Positions 42,855 to 50,372 of a stretch of 64,000 nucleotides of DNA are shown here, one piece after another. The stretch covers positions 1-64,000 of the forward strand of contig JAFSPA010000007.1 of assembly GCA_017443145.1 (NCBI GenBank), given 5' to 3'. Position numbers and translations under genes: made by a program. The notes beneath the pieces were generated by a model. That model did no database searches, was not told the DNA's origin, and saw only the letters and a program-made list of their open reading frames with translations. The DNA is from Paludibacteraceae bacterium. GTDB taxonomy: Bacteria; Bacteroidota; Bacteroidia; Bacteroidales; Paludibacteraceae. The stretch's first letter is position 1. Every line of letters starts with the position of its first letter.

Positions 42855-43251
42855 TTACAATTCTCCGTTCTTGGCATTGCAGGAATCGGGATCTTTCTCG
42901 GAAGACTTCTCATAGGAAGCACTATAACCTTGACCTTTATAGATATCGATCATATTTTTGATACTAGACTCTGCGTTACAAGCTTCTTCCGTAGGTTCGT
43001 CCACTTTTTTGTACATATATTTCTTGTGATATGCACCAAAAGTTTTAATCTCTGCTTCTTGCGACATTTTAATCATCATAATAATCGACGACTCTGTTGT
43101 CCATGTATATTCGCGACCGATAGTCGTACCGTCGCACCAAACATCAAATTGGTAACAGTTGCTGACAGTGTCGAACGAATAGCCTTTCCTTTTCGTCGCA
43201 AGCTGTGAACATCGCCACAACTGCCAAGCACATGAGTGCTAAAATATGCAA
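42855..43251 (-). pseudogene. Frameshifted small lipoprotein remnant
   Basis: Two frames on the minus strand make one sensible protein. From a TTG at 43251 (or ATG at 43233) the frame reads HILALMCLAVVAMFTACDEK, a lipoprotein signal with lipobox FTAC, then hits a stop. A second frame continues KGYSFDTVSNCYQFDVW to NGEL at 42855 (about 110 aa, Cys- and Lys-rich). The shift falls in the purine run near 43183-43195. No functional family is recognised for the mature part. It may be a real mutation, a sequencing or assembly error, or an internal ATG start at 43220. No clear promoter is seen. Confidence 0.55.
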
Positions 43252-43277
43252 ATAAATTGCATAAAAAGTGCAAATAA

Positions 43278-43309
43278 TTTGTGTATGTCGGCAAAAAGCA
43301 GTACTTTTG
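43278..43309 (+). promoter_or_regulatory. Promoter of the APH-RapZ gene
   Basis: -33 TTTG 43278-43281, 20-bp spacer ending AAAAAGCAG, -7 TACTTTTG 43302-43309. An inverted repeat ATGCAA-ATAAA-TTGCAT lies just upstream (43247-43263). Confidence 0.85.
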
Positions 43310-43330
43310 TACGATTTTTCAAGTATAGCT

Positions 43331-44701
43331 ATGAAACAGTCCGGAAGTAATCGTATCTATTCACGCGAAGCGGACCCATGCGGTCACACGTTTATTCGCG
43401 TTCAAGGCACATCCCGTACCGAGAATCACGCTTTTATCACGATGGCGAGGCATTTTCGCGCGCTGGGTCTGCCTGTTCCTGAAATCTACACCGTCAGCGA
43501 CGACGAGATGGTTTATACCCAGCAGGACCTTGGCGATACCCTACTCTTCGACTTTATCAAGCACGGACGCGAAACAGGCGATTGGTCAGACGACGAGATA
43601 GCCATGCTTACGCATACGATACGCGAGCTCGCGCATATACAAATAGAAGGTGCAAATGGCATGGACTGGTCTGTATGCTATCCGATACCGGCTTTTGACC
43701 GCAGAAGTATCTTCTGGGATCTCAATTATTTCAAATACGACTTCCTCAAGCTCACCGGAGTCGATTTCTCCGAGCCGGAACTGGAAGCAGACTTTGAGCA
43801 CCTGGCGGACGAATTACTTGCCGTGCCCTGCGACGCTTTTATGTACCGCGACTTCCAGAGCCGCAATGTCATGATTTATGTAGGCGAACCGTATTTCATC
43901 GACTTCCAAGGAGGCAGAAGGGGACCAATATACTACGACTTAGCATCTTTCCTGTGGCAAGCGAAAGCGAATTTCCCGCAAGCGTTGCGTGAACGGCTGT
44001 TGAGCGAATACCGTGATGAGTTAGAGAAGGTTTACCCGAATTCAGATTTCAGATTTCAGGATTCAGATTTAAAGGCTTTTGTGTTATTTCGTACGCTGCA
44101 AGTTCTGGGCGCGTACGGTTTCCGCGGACTGATTGAGCATAAGCAGCATTTTATTGAGTCTATTCCGTTCGCTATTAAAAACCTAAGCGAACTGTTTAGT
44201 CTCAACCCAGAATTGCAGTCCGAATACCCCTATATTTTTGCCCTTTCGAATTTGCTCCGTGAGCGAGCGGCTAGCGAGACGCTAACGAGAGGTCAGGGTG
44301 ATTCAACACTCACGATTGACATCCAATCTTTCAGCTTCAAAAAAGGCTTACCTTTAGACCCATCCGGTAACGGCGGAGGATATATTTTCGACTGTCGCAG
44401 CACACATAATCCCGGTAAGTATGAGCAATACAAACAATTAACCGGCCTGGATAAGCCGGTCATAGAGTTTCTTGAGTCGGATGGAGAGATTCTCACTTTC
44501 CTTGATAGTGTGTATCGGTTAGTGGATCATCACGTAGAGCGATTCCTTGAGCGCGGTTTCACGCATTTACAAGTGGCTTTCGGTTGCACAGGTGGCCAAC
44601 ATCGTAGCGTCTATTCCGCCGAAGCTACTGCGCGTCATCTGCGTGCCAAATATCCTGAAGTCAATATTCAGGTTACTCACCGCGAGTTATCCGCGCGGTA
44701 A
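43331..44701 (+). CDS. Aminoglycoside-phosphotransferase-like kinase fused to a RapZ C-terminal domain
   Basis: A 456-aa two-domain protein starting at ATG 43331. The N-terminal part (about 1-310) is a small-molecule kinase fold: [10 protein letters not shown] (182-191) is the catalytic Asp/Asn loop and [19 protein letters not shown] the Mg-binding DFG-like loop. It resembles sugar kinases such as AmgK of wall recycling. The C-terminal part (about 325-456) matches Rap[25 protein letters not shown] and [14 protein letters not shown]; RapZ senses GlcN6P and steers GlmZ decay in enterics. The fusion suggests amino-sugar sensing. A heptad repeat encodes residues about 237-248. The 3' end overlaps the convergent glycosyltransferase by 29 nt. 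Confidence 0.85.
   Translation: MKQSGSNRIYSREADPCGHTFIRVQGTSRTENHAFITMARHFRALGLPVPEIYTVSDDEMVYTQQDLGDTLLFDFIKHGRETGDWSDDEIAMLTHTIRELAHIQIEGANGMDWSVCYPIPAFDRRSIFWDLNYFKYDFLKLTGVDFSEPELEADFEHLADELLAVPCDAFMYRDFQSRNVMIYVGEPYFIDFQGGRRGPIYYDLASFLWQAKANFPQALRERLLSEYRDELEKVYPNSDFRFQDSDLKAFVLFRTLQVLGAYGFRGLIEHKQHFIESIPFAIKNLSELFSLNPELQSEYPYIFALSNLLRERAASETLTRGQGDSTLTIDIQSFSFKKGLPLDPSGNGGGYIFDCRSTHNPGKYEQYKQLTGLDKPVIEFLESDGEILTFLDSVYRLVDHHVERFLERGFTHLQVAFGCTGGQHRSVYSAEATARHLRAKYPEVNIQVTHRELSAR
44040..44074 (+). repeat. 7-bp-period repeat inside the APH-RapZ gene
   Basis: ATTCAGA, TTTCAGA, TTTCAGG, ATTCAGA, TTTAAAG, encoding [12 protein letters not shown] within the kinase domain. Confidence 0.85.
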
Positions 44702-45989
44702 GCTCCCAAGTACGAATACGGTCCTTGTACCAGTTGTTGCGGTTCATAGCTACGATGTCGCAGTTGGCGTCGGAGTTATCTTCCCATCGACGACAGTTAT
44801 ATACCACGCTATATATTCTACCAATCCGATATTCGCGACTTATACGCAGACCTACGGCATAGTCTTCTCCATACTTCGTCGTCGGGAAGTTAATGTCGCG
44901 TAGCACAGGCACATAGAATCCGCGCGGGGCGCCTAAACCATTGATACGCAGTGCGTTATTCATTCCGTTCTCTTTGGTCCACTCACGATGGTCGATTATT
45001 CCCGGAGGTAATTCGTTACCGTTTATATCGGTCATGCGGTATGTGCCTACCACCATTGCGCATTTCTGCTCCTCAAAGGCATCGATAAAGCGTTGCACCG
45101 TCGTTTCGTCGTAGTAAGTATCGTCGCTATCGAGCTGTATGGCGTACAATCCGCATTTCGGATGATGTAACGCCACATTCCAGTTGCCACCAATCGCGTG
45201 CCAACTTGGGTCCTGCGCAATATAGATGAGGTTATCGTGCTTCGTTTCCAGTTCTTTGATGATGTCCACCGTACCATCGACGGAGTTATCGTCTACGACG
45301 ATGACGTTGTAGCTGTATCCCTCACGGACACGCTGGTTGAGAGCACTACGAATGGCATCCCCTATAGTGCGAACTCTATTGCGGCAGGGGATAATCACAC
45401 TTGCCGTCACAGGATAGTCGGCTGTTTGCTGATTGCTGATTGTTTTGAGCTGACGGTAGTCAATGAGTGCGCCGAGTGCTTTGAGGTGTTCGGTGACGCA
45501 AGATTCCATCTCTACCTGCACAGCTCTGTTCTTCGGGTCCACATAGTCGAAGAGCTTCTCGCCGGACTTGCGCAGGTCGGTCTCCACATCGTAGTAGAGG
45601 TACTCGGGTATATGCACCGGTGCCGCGAGCCGACTAAGTCGAAGGCGTAGGTCGTAGAATCCGGCGTACTGAAAGTTCGCGTCCATCTCGGCAGCCACTT
45701 GCTTAAGAGCAGATACGCGAAGGAGGATGGCACTACCGAAGTCAAAATCGTCTCGGAGAGCACCTATCTGCCAATCGATAACAGGAGCCGGTGCGGGGTT
45801 AAAATGGTCGCTATAGACCATTAGGGCTTTGGTATCCTCGCCCACTTGTATCATGCGCTCCAAGCCGAAAAGCACCCAACGCACCTCTTCACGAAGCAGC
45901 ATCAAACACCATTCGCCACTCGCTTGAGCAGCAATCTCTTTAATCTGTGCGGTCGAGCAAACACGACCCGGGAGTACAAACGTATTCAT
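44673..45989 (-). CDS. GT2-family glycosyltransferase with N-terminal extension
   Basis: A 438-aa cytosolic protein. The N-terminal half (1-185) looks like a second, degenerate glycosyltransferase-type fold ([23 protein letters not shown]). The C-terminal half is a clear GT2 domain: [28 protein letters not shown] and [11 protein letters not shown] with the DxD-type metal site. Acceptor and donor are unknown. A heptad repeat encodes [11 protein letters not shown] at the junction of the halves. It is the last gene of the long gdhA-led run and convergent with APH-RapZ, so a wall-sugar role is plausible but unproven. Confidence 0.82.
   Translation of the reverse strand: MNTFVLPGRVCSTAQIKEIAAQASGEWCLMLLREEVRWVLFGLERMIQVGEDTKALMVYSDHFNPAPAPVIDWQIGALRDDFDFGSAILLRVSALKQVAAEMDANFQYAGFYDLRLRLSRLAAPVHIPEYLYYDVETDLRKSGEKLFDYVDPKNRAVQVEMESCVTEHLKALGALIDYRQLKTISNQQTADYPVTASVIIPCRNRVRTIGDAIRSALNQRVREGYSYNVIVVDDNSVDGTVDIIKELETKHDNLIYIAQDPSWHAIGGNWNVALHHPKCGLYAIQLDSDDTYYDETTVQRFIDAFEEQKCAMVVGTYRMTDINGNELPPGIIDHREWTKENGMNNALRINGLGAPRGFYVPVLRDINFPTTKYGEDYAVGLRISREYRIGRIYSVVYNCRRWEDNSDANCDIVAMNRNNWYKDRIRTWELTARITRGE
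45415..45449 (-). repeat. 7-bp-period repeat inside the glycosyltransferase gene
   Basis: Plus-strand units TAGTCGG, CTGTTTG, CTGATTG, CTGATTG, TTTTGAG. It lies at the boundary between the two halves of the protein. Confidence 0.8.
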
Positions 45990-46001
45990 TGTATGTTGAT
46001 T

Positions 46002-47069
46002 TTACAAGTCAGCGGCTTTGAGGCGCTCGGCATTTTCGGCGACGGTGAGGGCATCGATGACGCCTTGGATATCGCCGTCCATAAAGGCCTGGAGGTTATA
46101 GATGGTGTAGCCGATACGATGGTCGGTGATGCGTCCCTGCGGGTAGTTGTAGGTACGAATCTTAGCAGACCGGTCGCCGGTGGAGACCATGGTTTTGCGA
46201 CGAGCAGCGATGTCGTCGATGTATTTCTGGTGCTCTTTGTCGTAAATCTGCGTACGGAGGCGAGAGAGAGCACGTTCTTTGTTCTTAGGCTGGTCTCGCG
46301 TTTCGGTACACTCGATGAGGATCTCTTGCACTTCACCGGTATTGGGGTTGCGCCAGTTATAACGGAGTCGTACGCCGGACTCGACTTTATTGACGTTTTG
46401 TCCGCCAGCACCACCGGAACGGAAAGTCTCCCACTTGATTTCGCCTTCATTGATATGAACTTCAAACTCGTCGGCTTCAGGAAGCACGGCAACGGTAGCG
46501 GCAGAAGTGTGTACGCGACCTTGAGTCTCGGTGACGGGAACACGCTGAACGCGATGGACACCTGATTCGTATTTGAGTGTGCCGTAGACATTGGTGCCTG
46601 TGACGTTGAAGATGATTTCCTTGTAGCCACCCACTGCGCCTTCGGAGAAGGAGGATACGGAGTACTTGAAGCCGTGTTGCTCGAAGTACTTGGTGTACAT
46701 ACGGAAGAGATCACCCGCAAAAAGCGCAGCCTCGTCACCACCTGTGCCACCACGAATCTCCATGACGACGTTCTTGCTATCCTCAGGGTCTTGCGGGAGA
46801 AGCATGAGTTTGAGTTCTTCCTCCAGTTTGGGGATGAGTGGTTCGAGTTCGTCGATGGCTTCCTTGTAGTTGATTTGCTTGGCTTCGCTCAAGTCATCGA
46901 GGGCTTGTTTGTATTTGTGCGCGGCATTGAGGACACGTTCCAGATCGTGGTACTCGCGATTGAGACGCACATAACGCGCCTGGTCAGCGATAACGGCCGG
47001 ATCGGTAATGAGCAGCGATACTTCGTGGAACTTCGCCTCAAGGCCTTCTATTTTTGACAAAATGTCCAT
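46002..47069 (-). CDS. prfA: Peptide chain release factor 1
   Basis: A 355-aa class I release factor for UAA/UAG stops. The peptidyl-hydrolysis motif is in RSGGAGGQNVNKVESGVRL, and the following GDRSAKIRTYNYPQGRITDHRI is typical of RF1. Domain order and length match the family. It follows the 47105 gene across a repeat-filled gap of 35 nt and precedes the glycosyltransferase by 12 nt. Confidence 0.95.
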   Translation of the reverse strand: MDILSKIEGLEAKFHEVSLLITDPAVIADQARYVRLNREYHDLERVLNAAHKYKQALDDLSEAKQINYKEAIDELEPLIPKLEEELKLMLLPQDPEDSKNVVMEIRGGTGGDEAALFAGDLFRMYTKYFEQHGFKYSVSSFSEGAVGGYKEIIFNVTGTNVYGTLKYESGVHRVQRVPVTETQGRVHTSAATVAVLPEADEFEVHINEGEIKWETFRSGGAGGQNVNKVESGVRLRYNWRNPNTGEVQEILIECTETRDQPKNKERALSRLRTQIYDKEHQKYIDDIAARRKTMVSTGDRSAKIRTYNYPQGRITDHRIGYTIYNLQAFMDGDIQGVIDALTVAENAERLKAADL

Positions 47070-47073
47070 TTCG

Positions 47074-47108
47074 TCAATGAATAATGATTAATGAATAATG
47101 AATATCAT
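47074..47108. repeat. 7-bp-period repeat between prfA and the next gene
   Basis: TCAATGA, ATAATGA, TTAATGA, ATAATGA, ATATCAT. It fills the gap between the two genes and touches the last codon of the upstream gene. Confidence 0.85.
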
Positions 47109-47731
47109 TTTTTTGGTTTCACGGTGCCGGTCTCGGCATATTCTTTGACGTTATTGACCATCATCTGTATACGCCAAGCAGCGACTTCGTTCCAAGTCTT
47201 GGTAGTCACGAAAGCGGAGAAGAACTTCCCGAGAACAACGTTTAGTTCGAAGTGCATAGTCGTATGGTTGGCGTCGATAGGAGTCGTGTGAAACTGTCCA
47301 TTAGCGGCTTGCAGGAGCGAGCCGGAATAGGTTATCTCGAGTCGTGCGTAGCGTGTTTTATTGACAACACTATCACGATAGACGCTTCCCACTTCGCGGT
47401 TTTTGAACCACGGCACGCCAAGGACTTCGATGGTGGTGATGAGTTTGCCGGTACGCGTTTCGGGGTCATAGGTATTACCGACATACTTGATAGAAACGGC
47501 ATCTTTGCCCTTGGTGTCACCTTGATTCTCGGTACCGATAAAAGCCCACGTGAAGAGGTGGTTCATGTCGGTTTGCATCTCGTAGACGAAGAGATCGATG
47601 ACTTCGTTGGCACGGTCGTAGCTGCAGTTCCAGACTTGGTCCATGACGACGCGTCGCGTCTGTCGGGCTTCGTCAGCGAAGATGCTGACAGTAAGGAAGA
47701 TAGTAGTAATGATGAGAACTAATCGTTTCAT
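47105..47731 (-). CDS. Secreted protein of unknown function
   Basis: A 208-aa protein with a signal peptide (MKRLVLIITTIFLTVSIFAD). The mature part is soluble, with alternating beta strands (AVSIKYVGNTYD, TGKLITTIEVLGVPWF, YARLEITYSGSLLQ, TMHFELNVVLGKFF) and a final helix. The layout is suggestive of an SRPBCC or lipocalin-like cup, but there is no motif I can name. The start overlaps the folD stop by 4 nt, and it sits among translation and folate genes with no evident link. Confidence 0.65.
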   Translation of the reverse strand: MKRLVLIITTIFLTVSIFADEARQTRRVVMDQVWNCSYDRANEVIDLFVYEMQTDMNHLFTWAFIGTENQGDTKGKDAVSIKYVGNTYDPETRTGKLITTIEVLGVPWFKNREVGSVYRDSVVNKTRYARLEITYSGSLLQAANGQFHTTPIDANHTTMHFELNVVLGKFFSAFVTTKTWNEVAAWRIQMMVNNVKEYAETGTVKPKK

Positions 47732-48627
47732 TGTTTGTAGGCTTGTAGTGTATTTTGGAGGAGGCTAACGATAGTCATGGGTCCTACTCCACCCGGTACA
47801 GGCGTGATAAAGGCGCATTTTGGAGCGACAGAGGCGAAATCGACATCGCCTGAGAGGTAGTAACCTTTGGGCGAATTGGGGTCCTCTACGCGGGTTATTC
47901 CGACGTCGATAACGGTAGCACCTTCACGAACCATATCGGCTGTGAGGAGTCCGGGGCAACCGGCAGCGACGATGATGATATCGGCTGTGAGGCAGATAGA
48001 CTTGAGGTCGCGCGTTTTGGAGTGGCAGATGGTGACGGTAGCGTTACCGATAGTGGCTGCACTGAGGTTCGGCAGGGAGAGATACGGGCGCTGCATAAGC
48101 AGCATCGCCATCGGTTTGCCGACGATGTTCGAACGGCCGATAACGACCACATGTTTGCCCTCGGTAGAGATACCGTACCGAGACAGTAACTCACTGATTC
48201 CTCGAGGGGTTGCGCTCACGATAGACGGAAGACCTTGAACGGTGCGACCGATATTCTCCGGCGTGAGGCCATCGACATCTTTGCGGTAGTCAATCGCGGA
48301 GAGAATGGCTTGCTCGTTGATGTGTGCCGGAAGTGGCAGTTGAACGATGAAACCGTCGATGGCGGTATCTGCATTGAGCGTTGCGATATGTTGCAGGAGT
48401 TGCGCTTCGGAGATGGAGTCTTCGAAGGCAATTTTCTCGGCATTAATGCCTACTTCGGCACAGGCTTTGAGCTTATTGGCCACATAGGTTTCGCTTGCGG
48501 GATTATGTCCGACGATGACGATGCCGAGTTTGGGTGCGCGACGACCGGAAGCGACGATAGAAGCCACTTCGGCACGCAATTCCTCCCGGATGAGTGAAGC
48601 GATATGTTTTCCGTCTAATATGGTCAT
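47728..48627 (-). CDS. folD: Methylenetetrahydrofolate dehydrogenase / cyclohydrolase
   Basis: A 299-aa bifunctional enzyme interconverting 5,10-methylene-THF and 10-formyl-THF, which supplies formyl groups for fMet and purines. SETYVANKLKACAEVGI (catalytic Tyr/Lys), DGFIVQLPLPAH, the NADP loop VVIGRSNIVGKPMAMLL and PVPGGVGPMTI near the end are all present. It is 1 nt from ffh. Confidence 0.96.
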   Translation of the reverse strand: MTILDGKHIASLIREELRAEVASIVASGRRAPKLGIVIVGHNPASETYVANKLKACAEVGINAEKIAFEDSISEAQLLQHIATLNADTAIDGFIVQLPLPAHINEQAILSAIDYRKDVDGLTPENIGRTVQGLPSIVSATPRGISELLSRYGISTEGKHVVVIGRSNIVGKPMAMLLMQRPYLSLPNLSAATIGNATVTICHSKTRDLKSICLTADIIIVAAGCPGLLTADMVREGATVIDVGITRVEDPNSPKGYYLSGDVDFASVAPKCAFITPVPGGVGPMTIVSLLQNTLQAYKQ

Positions 48628-48628
48628 A

Positions 48629-49927
48629 TTATCTGCGGCGCATCTGCTGCACCTTTTTCATCATTTTGGATGTTTGTTCGAACTGTTTGAGGAAGCGGTT
48701 TACTTCGACGATGGAGGTGCCGCTACCCTTTGCGATACGCTCTTTGCGTGAACCGTTGAGGCAGGAAGGATTAGCACGTTCGTAAGGCGTCATAGAGCCG
48801 ATGATGGCTTCGACGGGTTTGAAGGCATCGTCGCTCACTTCCACGTTTTTCAGGGCTTTATCCATACCGGGAATCATACTGACGAGGTCTTTCATAGAAC
48901 CCATTTTCTTGATTTGCTGGAGCTGTCCGAGGAAGTCGTTGAAGTCGAACTGATTATGTGCGATACGCTTGGATATGCGGCGTGCTTCGGCTTCGTCGTA
49001 TTGCTCTTGCGCGCGTTCTACGAGGCTGACCACATCACCCATTCCGAGGATTCGGTCGGCCATACGCGCAGGGTGGAAGACATCGAGCGCATCCATCTTC
49101 TCACCGGTACCGATGAACTTAATCGGCTTCTCGACCACGGAACGGATGGAAAGGGCTGCACCACCGCGCGCATCACCATCGAGTTTGGTAAGGATGACGC
49201 CATCGAAATCGAGGCGTTCGTTGAACTCTTTGGCGGTGTTGACAGCGTCTTGACCGGTCATGGCGTCAACGACGAAGAGAGTTTCGGACGGGTTGATAGC
49301 GGCTTTAATAGCAGCTATTTCGGTCATCATAGCTTCGTCAATAGCGAGACGACCGGCAGTATCGACGATGACTACGTCATAACCGTAGGTTTTTGCCTCT
49401 TTGATGGCAGCTTCGGCTTTCTTAACTGGGTTTGGTTCGTCGAGGCCGAGGTACACTTTGGCATTTACTTGTTCGCCAAGGACGCGGAGTTGTTCGATAG
49501 CGGCAGGACGATAGACGTCGCAAGCTACGAGCATGACGCGCTTGTTCTTCTTGGTTTGCAGGAAATGCGCAAGTTTGGCAGCGTGAGTGGTTTTACCGGA
49601 ACCTTGCAGACCGGCCATAAGGATAACGGCAGGAGAGCCTTTGAGATTGAGTTCGGCACTCTCAGAGCCCATGAGTTCGGCGAGTTCGTCGTGTGTAATT
49701 TTCACCATGAGTTGTCCGGGACGGACGGAGGTGATGACGTTTTGGCCGAGTGCTTTTTCCTTGACACGGTCGGTGAACTGCTTGGCTGTCTTGTAGTTAA
49801 CGTCAGCTTCGAGCAGTGCTTTGCGGATGTCCTTGACGGTTTCCGCGATGTTGATTTCGGTGATACGTCCTTCACCTTTGAGGATCTTAAAGGACCGTTC
49901 TAATCGTTCTGAAAGGTTGTCAAACAT
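48629..49927 (-). CDS. ffh: Signal recognition particle protein Ffh
   Basis: A 432-aa GTPase of the SRP. Order: N domain, G domain with GLQGSGKTTHAAKL (G1, residues 106-120), DTAGRLAIDE, TKLDGDARGGAALS, then a methionine-rich M domain (KKMGSMKDLVSMIPGMDK) ending in MRRR. Length is typical for Bacteroidota. It lies 5 nt after ssb. Confidence 0.96.
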   Translation of the reverse strand: MFDNLSERLERSFKILKGEGRITEINIAETVKDIRKALLEADVNYKTAKQFTDRVKEKALGQNVITSVRPGQLMVKITHDELAELMGSESAELNLKGSPAVILMAGLQGSGKTTHAAKLAHFLQTKKNKRVMLVACDVYRPAAIEQLRVLGEQVNAKVYLGLDEPNPVKKAEAAIKEAKTYGYDVVIVDTAGRLAIDEAMMTEIAAIKAAINPSETLFVVDAMTGQDAVNTAKEFNERLDFDGVILTKLDGDARGGAALSIRSVVEKPIKFIGTGEKMDALDVFHPARMADRILGMGDVVSLVERAQEQYDEAEARRISKRIAHNQFDFNDFLGQLQQIKKMGSMKDLVSMIPGMDKALKNVEVSDDAFKPVEAIIGSMTPYERANPSCLNGSRKERIAKGSGTSIVEVNRFLKQFEQTSKMMKKVQQMRRR

Positions 49928-49932
49928 AGGAA

Positions 49933-50355
49933 TTAAAAGATGTCGTTTTCAGTGAGAGTTTGTTCCTGCGGGACGGATATTTCGGGTTCTTCTGCTTGTT
50001 GATTGAGGTTACGATATTCCTCGGGACGATAGAGTATCTGTACGTTTTCAGCTATCACCTCTGTCTTGCGTCGAATCTGTCCTTCCTTCTCCCAAGTACG
50101 TGTCTGCAGTTTGCCTTCGACATAGATCTTCATACCTTTGCGCACGAATTTCTCTGCCCATTCAGCCAGATTACGCCATAGAACTATCGCATGCCAGTCG
50201 GTTTTATCAGGCACTTGTGTGCCGTTTTGCATGGTGTAACCGCGCTCGGTGGTGGCCAGGTTGAAATTAGCAATTGCTACGCCGCGGTCAAGATAACGAA
50301 CTTCGGGGTCAGAACCCACATTACCAATTAAGATTACTTTGTTTACGCTACTCAT
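49933..50355 (-). CDS. ssb: Single-stranded DNA-binding protein
   Basis: A 140-aa protein: an OB fold (SSVNKVILIGNVGSDPEVRYLDRGVAIANFNLATTE) then an acidic tail. The usual DDDIPF-type tip reads TENDIF, kept short but still ending in a hydrophobic Phe. It binds ssDNA and recruits replication and repair partners. Confidence 0.94.
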   Translation of the reverse strand: MSSVNKVILIGNVGSDPEVRYLDRGVAIANFNLATTERGYTMQNGTQVPDKTDWHAIVLWRNLAEWAEKFVRKGMKIYVEGKLQTRTWEKEGQIRRKTEVIAENVQILYRPEEYRNLNQQAEEPEISVPQEQTLTENDIF

Positions 50356-50372
50356 TGTATTACGTGATTATG

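Noticed and set aside
48914..49903. A 329-codon plus-strand frame opposite ffh
   Set aside because: A shadow of ffh, whose GTPase and M-domain motifs run through the whole interval.
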